From the NCBI RefSeq assembly GCF_900113415.1, contig NZ_FOPH01000005.1, forward strand, positions 179,614-243,613: a stretch of 64,000 nucleotides of DNA. Direction: 5' to 3'. This DNA is from Oribacterium sp. WCC10 (GTDB lineage: Bacteria > Bacillota > Clostridia > Lachnospirales > Lachnospiraceae). A program made the translations under genes and the position numbers. The first letter of the stretch is position 1. Each line of letters starts with the position of its first letter. The notes under the pieces were generated by a model that made no database searches, had not been told where the DNA came from, and saw nothing but the letters and a program-made list of their open reading frames with translations. Of this stretch, positions 9,188 to 16,611 are shown in pieces.

Positions 9188-9751
9188 TTAAAAACCATCA
9201 TGTTCTCTTTTACGCCTGGCTACTTCTGACTTCAGATACTCAAAAGTCTTTTCTTCGCCTTCATTCTTCAGCATCAGAAGAAGTTCTTCAAGCTCCTGCT
9301 TGGTTTTGGCTTCAATAAGTTTTGTCTCCTTTGCCGGAAGATAATACTCCCACGGGCATCCGTCATCATATTCTTTGCCCTTGTATATCTTTGAAGCAGC
9401 AACTCTGTCGCAAAACATCTCAGCAACATATCTATATGGCATACGACATCCGATCAATTCACCCTTATGATCAATATCATAATCACACCAGTACTCATAA
9501 TGATGCTTATTACGGCCCTTATGATGAAGCCACGCAACAGAAACACCCGTTTCCAGCCTCTCCGCCGTATTGGGGCTTCTGTTGCCCTGAAAATACATTA
9601 TCCCAGTCTTAAATTCCGTCCATGAATATTTGGAAAGATCATGCAGTATCCCCTGTTTATACAAGCCTATCCGGAAGCAATTCTTCATCACCTCCCATTT
9701 ATGTCTGTTCACTGTCATGAAATGTCTCCATGCATTTCCGAGATAATTCAT
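9188..9751 (-). CDS. DUF5662 family protein
   Basis: 187-aa soluble protein with many His/Tyr/Trp residues: HKWEV, HDLSKYSWTE, then WLHHKGRNKHHYEYW, the pattern recalled for DUF5662. The conserved His/Asp clusters look like a metal-dependent (HD-like) hydrolase fold, but no activity is established. The C terminus (about residues 125-187) is charged and helical. The start chosen is the ATG (MNYLGNAW) behind AGGAAGG; the 32 codons upstream in frame look non-conserved. No operon partner. A hairpin with arms ATCCCGG/CCGGGAT follows the stop without a good T-run. Confidence 0.75.
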   Translation of the reverse strand: MNYLGNAWRHFMTVNRHKWEVMKNCFRIGLYKQGILHDLSKYSWTEFKTGIMYFQGNRSPNTAERLETGVSVAWLHHKGRNKHHYEYWCDYDIDHKGELIGCRMPYRYVAEMFCDRVAASKIYKGKEYDDGCPWEYYLPAKETKLIEAKTKQELEELLLMLKNEGEEKTFEYLKSEVARRKREHDGF

Positions 9752-9957
9752 ACAAAAACTTCCTTCCTGCTGTACACCGGTCCAAAACTTCACTTCAACG
9801 ATTACGGTCTTAACCGGAAATAAGTATGATACAAACTCTTTTTGCAAAATGTGTGTTGCGCATCATTGATTTACATTAATGTTAATCAATAATTCAGTTT
9901 TTTCAACCAAAACAAAAACGGAGAGGCATAAAACCCCTCCGCCATTAAACGTATATT
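9752..9957. other. Intergenic region upstream of the DUF5662 gene
   Basis: 206 bp, AT-rich, holding the DUF5662 promoter region and the terminator of the next gene (9911-9941). No other signal was recognised. Confidence 0.4.
9911..9941 (-). terminator. Terminator of the 107-aa hypothetical gene
   Basis: Minus-strand CGGAGGGG and CCTCTCCG form an 8-bp stem around TTTTATG, followed by TTTTTGTTTT. Confidence 0.8.
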
Positions 9958-10281
9958 TCAGAATTCATCAACCAGCATGTGATTGGCTTTCTTATGATCG
10001 CCGAGCTTAATGAAATAATCATACAGAAAATCTCTTTGCCTGGACGTCAGCGGCCGGATATGCGTCGCTGATATATTATCCCTTCCGGGATCATGCAAAA
10101 GGCAATATCCCTTATCACACAGAAAATCACGCTCATTTGCACAGTAACGCTCACAAAACTCATGGTACCAACCGTTTTTGTTGATTATCTCAACGGCTCC
10201 CTCTGTATGCTCTCCCCAGTCATACGGAGTAAAGGTACCATTAGGTGAAACCCATCCAAGAACAGCTCTCGTCTCATCCAT
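9958..10281 (-). CDS. Hypothetical protein, 107 aa
   Basis: I do not recognise this family. The protein is acidic/aromatic, without signal peptide or membrane segment. It has four cysteines (in CERYC, FLC and GYC) and several histidines, so metal binding is possible but unproven. The middle (ANERDFLCDKGYCLLHDPGRD) and C-terminal parts look like a compact domain. The start is the ATG preceded by AAGGAGGT 6 nt upstream; the longer frame start lies 15 codons earlier without a ribosome binding site. Monocistronic with its own terminator. Confidence 0.7.
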   Translation of the reverse strand: MDETRAVLGWVSPNGTFTPYDWGEHTEGAVEIINKNGWYHEFCERYCANERDFLCDKGYCLLHDPGRDNISATHIRPLTSRQRDFLYDYFIKLGDHKKANHMLVDEF

Positions 10282-10403
10282 AAATGACCTCCTTAGGCTG
10301 CGCCCACATCTGCCATGTCTGTCCAAACAAATGAACAGATATACAATTGTCTATTTCATCATAACAGATTAATATAAAGGTCATTTATTAAATTTAAATA
10401 AAT

Positions 10404-10601
10404 TTATTTAGAAACCTCTGACCATACGCCCTTCATGCCGATGCTTCCGAACTTACAAGGATTAACCTTTGAATAGAAGTGCTGCTCACCGCTATCATCG
10501 ATAACAGATACACAAAACTGATTCATGTCCTCAACCTCATACATCTTGCCGTTTGTAAGACCACCGGCGAAGCTTGTACCCTTGTACAATAACTTAGTCA
10601 T
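10404..10601 (-). CDS. Small hypothetical protein, 65 aa
   Basis: Family not recognised. The short soluble protein begins MTKLLYKGTSF and looks like a small beta-rich (SH3-like) barrel, with alternating hydrophobic residues and a KMYEVED turn. That is inference from pattern only. Coding is supported by AGGAG 9 nt before the ATG and by a strong promoter (TTGCAT-16-TATAAT) upstream. It is followed at 122 bp by the 107-aa hypothetical gene on the same strand, so the two may be loosely co-transcribed. Confidence 0.72.
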   Translation of the reverse strand: MTKLLYKGTSFAGGLTNGKMYEVEDMNQFCVSVIDDSGEQHFYSKVNPCKFGSIGMKGVWSEVSK

Positions 10602-10663
10602 TATTCTTTACTCTCCTTACTTAAAATACCCACTATGTTTTGTTTTTCACAAAAACATGCTTG

Positions 10664-10691
10664 ATTATAGCATTTATATTAATTAATGCAA
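10664..10691 (-). promoter_or_regulatory. Promoter of the 65-aa gene
   Basis: Minus strand TTGCAT, 16-bp spacer, TATAAT with extended -10 TGC. The leader also contains a TGTTTTT-gtg-AAAAACA palindrome. Confidence 0.7.
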
Positions 10692-10752
10692 CTATAAATT
10701 TAATTTATTTTTATGTATGCAATATACAAAAATACAATCATCATATTCCGCC

Positions 10753-10799
10753 AAAAAAGCGGCTAATGTAGATATTTTTTCTACATTACCCGCTTTTTT
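10753..10799. terminator. Strong bidirectional terminator downstream of the EAL/PAS gene
   Basis: GCGG-c-TAATGTAGA and TCTACATTA-c-CCGC form a 13-bp stem with one C-C mismatch, flanked by A6 and T7 runs. It ends the EAL/PAS/GGDEF transcript about 65 nt past its stop. Confidence 0.88.
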
Positions 10800-10863
10800 A
10801 TCCATTGATTTTGCACCACCAAAAGCCAAACCGGACGAACAACGTCTCAGCTTTTGCCACTCA

Positions 10864-13731
10864 CTAAGCTTCAGCTTTTTCATCATCACAAACGTCGCAT
10901 ATAACGAAGCATGTTCCGGGCTCATCCGCCGGAGATGCAGCGAACCTGAGCCAATGATGTGTTGCCCCGTCATAGAGTTTCGAATGAACGACATCTCCTT
11001 TGACCGCTTTGTAAGTCATATCGATCCAGTTTTTATCGGTTTGAGGGAATACCTCAAGATACCCGTGTCCCAACAGATCTTCTCTGCTCTTACCGGTCAT
11101 ATCACAGTATGCCTTGTTCACGAATACAAAGATCATATCCTTCGGAGCCTTATCGCCTTTACCCATGTGCGGTCTCACCATGACTGCCGGAAGAGGCATA
11201 TCCTTATAGAGATCAGGCAGCACCTCTCCTTCCAAAAGATTATCAGCATTCTTCAGGCGTCTGGCTTTTCTCAGTCTGTTAGTAGCCACTTCAGCTATAC
11301 CGTTAAAACCCTCGGTCTCGAGTCCGTTTGCTGTTCCGCAATGAACGCTAAGCCGGCATTTTCGTGAATCAATCTCAGTTATAGAATTGATAAGTGTCAT
11401 ACATTCACTTATGCAATTCAATATCAGATCTATGGATTTGTTTCTCTCACAGATGCCGAATCGGGCGCCCTCATTTCTGGAGATAGCCGCATTATCACTG
11501 AAGGACTTTTTGATAACTGCAGCGATTTCCTTAAGAAGCTTCATGGCAACTTCGCCTCCATAATCCACAAGCACGTCGCTGTAACCGTCTACATGCAATG
11601 CGATATAGGTATAGGTCTCACCATTTGTGCGATAGTTGTTATCAAGTTCAGCCAAAGTATTCATTAGCCCCTGAGCATTCATAAAGCCCGTTACAGGATC
11701 AACAAACCTTAAGTCTCTCTTCGGGCCATCGGCGATAACGTCATAGTCCGCATCCACCATATAACCTACCAGTCCCACGATGTGATTATCACTGTATATA
11801 GGTATCTTTGACGCAATGATATGATGAGATACACCATCAACAACATTTATGGTAGAAGCATTGTAAATCGCCTCTCCTTTTGTGAGCACATCATATTCAT
11901 CCGACGCAAAGGGCGCATCATTCAAGTGCCATCCCATCTCCTCATCGGTCTTGCCTATAAAATCCTCATCAGATGTAAATCCATAATACTTACGGAACGA
12001 TCTGCTGGCTCCGAGGAATCTCCTGTCCTTATCCTTCCAGAACAGCCTCAAATTACTTTCATCCACCAGGGATTTCCATATATCCGATTCCAGCGCATCT
12101 TCCTTATCCAGCGTCAGATATCCATACTTTAGTATCCTCTTAACATAGTCTCTCTTGCCTTCCGCCGTAAGGCTCTCTATAGGTGCCGGCCTTATACACA
12201 GAAGAATCTTGTCATCCCTTTTTTCGTTCACAGATAAAAGAAGCATTTCCATCCATACATAATTACCGTCATCTTTTTTCACAAGGAAAAAATCAGAAAA
12301 ATATCCCTCTCCCGATTGCTCTATCCTGTCGAGAATATATTCTTTATTCGAAAATATATTCCACTTAAGTTCTTCATCACAATACAGCCTTCCTTTCAGA
12401 ACCCCTTTTGTGAAAATGTCGGTGCTTGGGATTACATCCCCCTCAGATTCACCTTCAACATTACTCACTATAACTGTTCTTGTTTTGTTCTCAAGATCAA
12501 GCAGATATATACATTCATAAATCGAAGCCACGTTCCGCAGTATCTTATCAACATACTCAGAAATCCTGATCCTGTTATAAACCTTGCCATCCAGCTCCGC
12601 AGACAGAACAACGCCCTTTCTGGCCTTTCCGGCCAATACAAAAGAAAAGTGAAAATACTTATCAAAGTACACAAATGTCATAACTTCTTTTTTGCCGCTT
12701 TTTGAGGCATTATCCGCCAGATCTCTGAATTTACGGCTTAAAGGCGTATCCAAAGAGTTCATACCGATGTCTATTGTTTTCAACGTATCATACCTGTACG
12801 CCGGCACCTCATTCATATAAGCATCATTAATGAACAAGTTTTCAAATCTGTGACCATCATAGAAAAACAAAGCCAACGGGGTGTCTGTCATAACATCAAT
12901 CAGCCCTACCTTCTGATACAGCGTGTATGATTCTCTGCTTTCAATGCATATATTCTTTGCCTCAAGATTAGCAATGGCATCATTCAATGCCTTTGGCGCG
13001 CCGTAATAATAGCCCTGTATACGTTCACACCCTATACCTCGAAGAAAATCCAGATGTTCCTTTGTTTCAACGCCCTCCGCAAGAGTATGTATACCGAGAT
13101 TTTTTGCCATCCTTACCGCCATAGTGACGATGGTTTTGGATTTCTCATTAAAATCTCTGAGAAATCCCATATCTATCTTTATTTCATCAAAATCAAAATC
13201 TTTAAGAACATTCAATGAAGAATAACCGCTTCCAAAATCGTCCATCAAAACTTCAAATCCGGCTTTATGAAAACGTTCAATAGCACTTTTTATCAATCCA
13301 TTATCAGATATGATTGCAGTTTCAGTGATTTCAATCGCGATCATATCATGTCTGACCCCATGCTTATCACAGGCATCAGCTATGATTCTTGCAGGATCAC
13401 AATGTTCAAAGTCCGAACGGGAAATGTTTATCGACACAGGAACAGTACTAAGTCCATGACGAAGTCTGTACTGAAGAGTCGTTATAGCTCTTGTTGCGAT
13501 ATAAAGATCAAGCTTATAAGAAATGCCGTTTTCCTCAAGAACCGGAATAAACAAAGCAGGAGAAATCATTCCGCGTTCAGGATCAATCCATCTTGCCAGA
13601 ATCTCAACACTGCATAGTTCACCTGTATAGGATCTTATGATCGGCTGAAAATAAGGTTCTATCCATCCTTCGGATATAGCCTTATCTATATTTGACAATA
13701 TATAGTCCTTAGTGAATTCATCCAACTGCAT
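10864..13731 (-). CDS. EAL-domain c-di-GMP phosphodiesterase with PAS and degenerate GGDEF domains
   Basis: 955-aa soluble signalling protein. Residues 1-250 form an EAL domain with intact catalytic set: EIL at 43-45, N102, EITET about 134-138, DDFGSGYSSL 164-173, K185 (IKID), AEGVET 219-223 and QGYYYG 239-244, so it probably hydrolyses c-di-GMP. Residues about 270-660 hold PAS-like sensor modules. About 670-830 is a GGDEF-like domain (DPVTGF start) whose catalytic motif is replaced by NEGARF, so cyclase activity is not expected. A last PAS-like domain ends the protein. EAL placed first, before GGDEF, is the reverse of the common order. No transmembrane segment. The start ATG follows GGAG at 7 nt. 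Monocistronic. Confidence 0.9.
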   Translation of the reverse strand: MQLDEFTKDYILSNIDKAISEGWIEPYFQPIIRSYTGELCSVEILARWIDPERGMISPALFIPVLEENGISYKLDLYIATRAITTLQYRLRHGLSTVPVSINISRSDFEHCDPARIIADACDKHGVRHDMIAIEITETAIISDNGLIKSAIERFHKAGFEVLMDDFGSGYSSLNVLKDFDFDEIKIDMGFLRDFNEKSKTIVTMAVRMAKNLGIHTLAEGVETKEHLDFLRGIGCERIQGYYYGAPKALNDAIANLEAKNICIESRESYTLYQKVGLIDVMTDTPLALFFYDGHRFENLFINDAYMNEVPAYRYDTLKTIDIGMNSLDTPLSRKFRDLADNASKSGKKEVMTFVYFDKYFHFSFVLAGKARKGVVLSAELDGKVYNRIRISEYVDKILRNVASIYECIYLLDLENKTRTVIVSNVEGESEGDVIPSTDIFTKGVLKGRLYCDEELKWNIFSNKEYILDRIEQSGEGYFSDFFLVKKDDGNYVWMEMLLLSVNEKRDDKILLCIRPAPIESLTAEGKRDYVKRILKYGYLTLDKEDALESDIWKSLVDESNLRLFWKDKDRRFLGASRSFRKYYGFTSDEDFIGKTDEEMGWHLNDAPFASDEYDVLTKGEAIYNASTINVVDGVSHHIIASKIPIYSDNHIVGLVGYMVDADYDVIADGPKRDLRFVDPVTGFMNAQGLMNTLAELDNNYRTNGETYTYIALHVDGYSDVLVDYGGEVAMKLLKEIAAVIKKSFSDNAAISRNEGARFGICERNKSIDLILNCISECMTLINSITEIDSRKCRLSVHCGTANGLETEGFNGIAEVATNRLRKARRLKNADNLLEGEVLPDLYKDMPLPAVMVRPHMGKGDKAPKDMIFVFVNKAYCDMTGKSREDLLGHGYLEVFPQTDKNWIDMTYKAVKGDVVHSKLYDGATHHWLRFAASPADEPGTCFVICDVCDDEKAEA

Positions 13732-13810
13732 ACTGAAGCTCCAATAGATTGGTTATTTTCTTGTCATACCATCTCTATTCACTTATCGGCACGAAGTTAT
13801 ATTTTGATAA

Positions 13811-13841
13811 AGAAAAAGAGTTTGCACAATGTGCAAACTCT
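13811..13841 (-). terminator. Terminator of tRNA-Ser
   Basis: Minus-strand AGAGTTTGCAC-att-GTGCAAACTCT, an 11-bp perfect stem, followed by TTTTTC. Confidence 0.9.
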
Positions 13842-13848
13842 CATCAAA

Positions 13849-13934
13849 CGCAGAGGGTGGGGTTCGAACCCACGTGCCCTTGCGGACAAACGGTTTTCAA
13901 GACCGCCTCGTTATGACCACTTCGATACCTCTGC
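13849..13934 (-). tRNA. tRNA-Ser (UGA)
   Basis: Class II tRNA of 86 nt with acceptor GCAGAGG/CCTCTGC, anticodon loop CTTGAAA (anticodon TGA), a long variable arm (GTCCGCAAGGGC) and T loop TTCGAAC. Discriminator G as in serine tRNAs; CCA not encoded. Confidence 0.96.
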
Positions 13935-13969
13935 ATATTCTTTTGTATCGCGCTTTTTGCGACTTGCAT

Positions 13970-13998
13970 ATAATATAATATTTCCGGTTCAGAGTCAA
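13970..13998 (-). promoter_or_regulatory. Promoter of tRNA-Ser
   Basis: Minus strand TTGACT, 17-bp spacer, TATTAT, about 35 nt before the tRNA. Confidence 0.7.
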
Positions 13999-14068
13999 GG
14001 ACTTTTATGATTTTTTGCCCTCTGCAAAAACAATAAGTAATAGCTTATCCAGGGGGCAGAATTTTCAG

Positions 14069-14099
14069 AAAAAAAGGGACATCGTTTCCGATGTCCCTT
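14069..14099 (-). terminator. Terminator of the tRNA-Val/tRNA-Met transcript
   Basis: AAGGGACATCG-tttc-CGATGTCCCTT: an 11-bp perfect stem with a TTTTTTT tail on the minus strand. Confidence 0.9.
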
Positions 14100-14111
14100 G
14101 AGCCCTTAAAA

Positions 14112-14185
14112 TAGCGAGAGGGGGACTTGAACCCTCGACACCGCGGGTATGAACCGCGTGCTCTAGCCAACTGAGCTATCTCGCC
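14112..14185 (-). tRNA. tRNA-Met (CAU), elongator
   Basis: Acceptor GGCGAGA/TCTCGCT (first pair G-T), anticodon loop TTCATAC (CAT), stem CGCGG/CCGCG, T loop TTCAAGT, discriminator A. It lacks the initiator hallmarks (mismatched 1-72 and three G-C pairs above the anticodon), so it is an elongator. CCA not encoded. Confidence 0.94.
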
Positions 14186-14240
14186 ATATTTAATTTTCTC
14201 GACCCAGGCCGCGCATAAAGCGCAGTCCAGACCGAAGACG

Positions 14241-14313
14241 TGGGGCCTACAGGGCTCGAACCTGTGACCCCCTGCTTGTAAGGCAGATGCTCTCCCAGCT
14301 GAGCTAAGACCCC
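14241..14313 (-). tRNA. tRNA-Val (UAC)
   Basis: Acceptor GGGGTCT/AGGCCCC, D arm GCTC/GAGC, anticodon loop CTTACAA (TAC), T loop TTCGAGC, discriminator A; CCA not encoded. First gene of a two-tRNA transcript with tRNA-Met. Confidence 0.96.
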
Positions 14314-14365
14314 GTCTATCGCTTTCTTTCAGAAGTTTTTGTTTCTGTCTCTCGGCGACTCGTAT

Positions 14366-14394
14366 ATATTAGCAACTGAGCAGCTTTATGTCAA
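14366..14394 (-). promoter_or_regulatory. Promoter of the tRNA-Val/tRNA-Met unit
   Basis: Minus strand TTGACA, 17-bp spacer, TAATAT; near-consensus and about 50 nt before tRNA-Val. Confidence 0.75.
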
Positions 14395-14437
14395 CAATGT
14401 TTTGAAAATTTTTAAAAAAGTTTTTTGATCACCCTTA

Positions 14438-15457
14438 TCAATTAAATCCGTAGAACTTCTGAGCAATCTTATAGCACATTATAGTGAACTTATTGCCGGC
14501 CTTTGTATTGAAGTTCATACCCTGACCAAGGAAAGAACAACGCATCCTGAGCCATATAGGGAAGTTGGTCTCTTTGATATGGTTCCAAAGTTCCTTTTTC
14601 TTCCGCATATTCTCATCCAGGCCTGACTTGATCGCAAGAACAGACGATACCGTAGTAATGATCTGGAGATAACTGAACATATAGTTACGAAGCTTACGGC
14701 TCTGAAGTCTCGTGATATCACAGCACTCAAGCATTATGCGATTAACCTTGAGCTGTTGGTCGATACGGCCTATCATCACTGTTTCATTTACAGACTGATC
14801 ATCTCTTCCTATAAAGTAGTGATAGAGATTCTCATTCATGTAGTACATGGTCTTAACAGACGGAAGCGGCTGATATACGAAGATATTGTCCACGTAGAAT
14901 GTATGTTTTGGAAGCTCCAGCCTGCAGTCTCTAAGCATCTGTGTACGATAAATAACCGAATGCATCAGTATATACTGTCCGATATGAAAATGCTTTACAT
15001 CCTTCCAGGTAAATACCTTATCCTGAGGAAGCGCTGTTGTATAACGCATGACTTTCTTATGTGTCTGCCCCACCTTATCGTAAATAAAATTGCAGACAAA
15101 CATATCTACAGGATTGCCCTCCATAACAAGTTCACGAAGCTTTGTGAGTACCTTTGGAAGTGCATCCTCATCAAGCCAGTCATCAGAATCAACCACCTTG
15201 AAGAACAGACCTGTGGCATTCTTGAGACCTGTGTTTACAGCCTCACCGTGTCCGCCGTTCTCCTGATGAACAGCCTTTACGATACCGGGATACTTTGCTT
15301 CATATTCCTTTGCTATTTCAAAGGTGTTATCCTTCTGAGATCCGTCATCAACAACTATGATTTCAACCTCATCTCCTCCCACAAGGATAGACTCAATACA
15401 CTTTCCCATATATGCTGCAGAATTGTAGCATGGAATAGCGAAACTAACTAATTTCAT
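14438..15457 (-). CDS. Glycosyltransferase family 2
   Basis: 339-aa GT-A fold glycosyltransferase: N-terminal FAIPCYNSAAYMGKCIESIL, then IIVVDDGS (nucleotide-sugar binding), ENGGHGEAVN, and the metal-binding DXD-type VVDSDDWLD about residue 92. The C-terminal 130 residues are basic and helical without clear transmembrane segments. Such enzymes add sugars to surface polysaccharide or teichoic-acid-like polymers; acceptor and donor cannot be told. GAGGAAATATC before the ATG supports the start. It stands alone between the carA-carB-arcC operon and the tRNA cluster rather than inside a polysaccharide cluster. Confidence 0.9.
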   Translation of the reverse strand: MKLVSFAIPCYNSAAYMGKCIESILVGGDEVEIIVVDDGSQKDNTFEIAKEYEAKYPGIVKAVHQENGGHGEAVNTGLKNATGLFFKVVDSDDWLDEDALPKVLTKLRELVMEGNPVDMFVCNFIYDKVGQTHKKVMRYTTALPQDKVFTWKDVKHFHIGQYILMHSVIYRTQMLRDCRLELPKHTFYVDNIFVYQPLPSVKTMYYMNENLYHYFIGRDDQSVNETVMIGRIDQQLKVNRIMLECCDITRLQSRKLRNYMFSYLQIITTVSSVLAIKSGLDENMRKKKELWNHIKETNFPIWLRMRCSFLGQGMNFNTKAGNKFTIMCYKIAQKFYGFN

Positions 15458-15583
15458 GATATTTCCTCAAAACAAAAGCAGTTCAGCTCATTCTCATGGA
15501 TATTCGGGAAGGGTAAACTGCTTTCTCATATACATATTTTGTGATAATGCCCTCATCTGCAGACACTCACAAATCATAAAAAC

Positions 15584-15622
15584 AAAAGGCTACGTGGAAA
15601 TTTTAACCCCACACAGCCTTTT
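15584..15622. terminator. Terminator of the carA-carB-arcC operon
   Basis: AAAAGGCT/AGCCTTTT plus inner GTGG/CCAC with a small internal loop; T-runs on both strands. About 55 nt past the arcC stop. Confidence 0.8.
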
Positions 15623-15675
15623 ATTCAAGTAGATAAATATTTTAACGAACCACTACGACATCCTCGCACATCAAG

Positions 15676-16611
15676 TTATGCAATGGTTGTTCCTGCAAGT
15701 CCTGCCACAGCCTTCTCAGCAAATTCCATCGAAGTTATGATGGCACGGCGTCCGTTTCCGGCCTCAACAAAGTCTATGCCCGCCTCAACCTTTGGCTGCA
15801 TTGACTTAAACTCAAAATGACCATCCTTGATATACTGCTTTGCTTCCCCGATAGACATCTTGTCAAGGGCTTTTTCATCAGGCTGACCGAAGTTAAGTGA
15901 TACATGATCTACAGCTGTTGTGATGAGGAGAATGTCTGCATCTATCTCCTTGGCAAGAAGTCCTGCAGTTCTGTCCTTCTCGATAACGGCTGCTGCTCCC
16001 TTCAGATTATTACCCTGTCTGAGAACAGGAATTCCTCCGCCGCCACAGGCGATAACAACCTGATCTGCATCAAGAAGAGTCTTTATTGCGTCGATCTCAA
16101 CGATTGACTTCGGAACCGGTGCGGAAACTATACGCTGGAACCTTCCTTCAGAGATCATGGTAACGTGGTTTCCGTTATCCTCTTCCCTCTTTGCCTCTTC
16201 GGCATTCATTATCTTTCCGACCTTCTTGATAGGATTATAGAAGCTTTCATCATAAGGATCCACGAGAACCTGGGTAAGAACCGTTGAAGCAGTTTTGTAA
16301 ATGCCTCTCTTCACAAGTTCAGCTCTCACTGAATTCTGTAGATCATATCCTATCATTCCCTGGCTCATGGCCGAGCAAACACTCAGAGGTGTATTAACAT
16401 ACTGCTCAGGATGCTCATCCGCAAGGTTCTTCATTGCAGTATGAATCATGCCAACCTGAGGTGCATTGGAAAATACCAATGCCACCTGATATCCATTTTC
16501 TACAAAATCTGCTATCATAACGGCCGTCTTCCCAGTTGCCGCCTTAAGCTCGGGAAGTGTGAAGCCCAGGTCCTTATGACCAAGAGCGATAACCATACGC
16601 TTTTTACTCAT
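15676..16611 (-). CDS. arcC: Carbamate kinase family protein
   Basis: Amino-acid-kinase fold enzyme; carbamate kinases interconvert carbamoyl phosphate + ADP with ATP + carbamate. 311 aa, the usual length, with SVCSAMSQGMIGYDLQN, ACGGGGIPV, EKDRTAGLLA and KVEAG segments diagnostic of the family. Two active-site loops deviate: the usual ALGGNA(L)G is ALGHKDLG (residues 9-16) and HGNGPQVG is FSNAPQVG (47-54). Activity is therefore less certain. The ATG, behind GGAGG, lies inside the last codons of carB (8-bp overlap), so translation is coupled to the large CPS subunit. In-frame codons upstream belong to carB sequence and are not the start. Confidence 0.88.
   Translation of the reverse strand: MSKKRMVIALGHKDLGFTLPELKAATGKTAVMIADFVENGYQVALVFSNAPQVGMIHTAMKNLADEHPEQYVNTPLSVCSAMSQGMIGYDLQNSVRAELVKRGIYKTASTVLTQVLVDPYDESFYNPIKKVGKIMNAEEAKREEDNGNHVTMISEGRFQRIVSAPVPKSIVEIDAIKTLLDADQVVIACGGGGIPVLRQGNNLKGAAAVIEKDRTAGLLAKEIDADILLITTAVDHVSLNFGQPDEKALDKMSIGEAKQYIKDGHFEFKSMQPKVEAGIDFVEAGNGRRAIITSMEFAEKAVAGLAGTTIA

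Noticed and set aside
10692..10994. 100-codon minus-strand ORF overlapping the end of the EAL/PAS gene
   Set aside because: It runs through a strong terminator and in a different frame over the EAL gene's 3' end, with no ribosome binding site.
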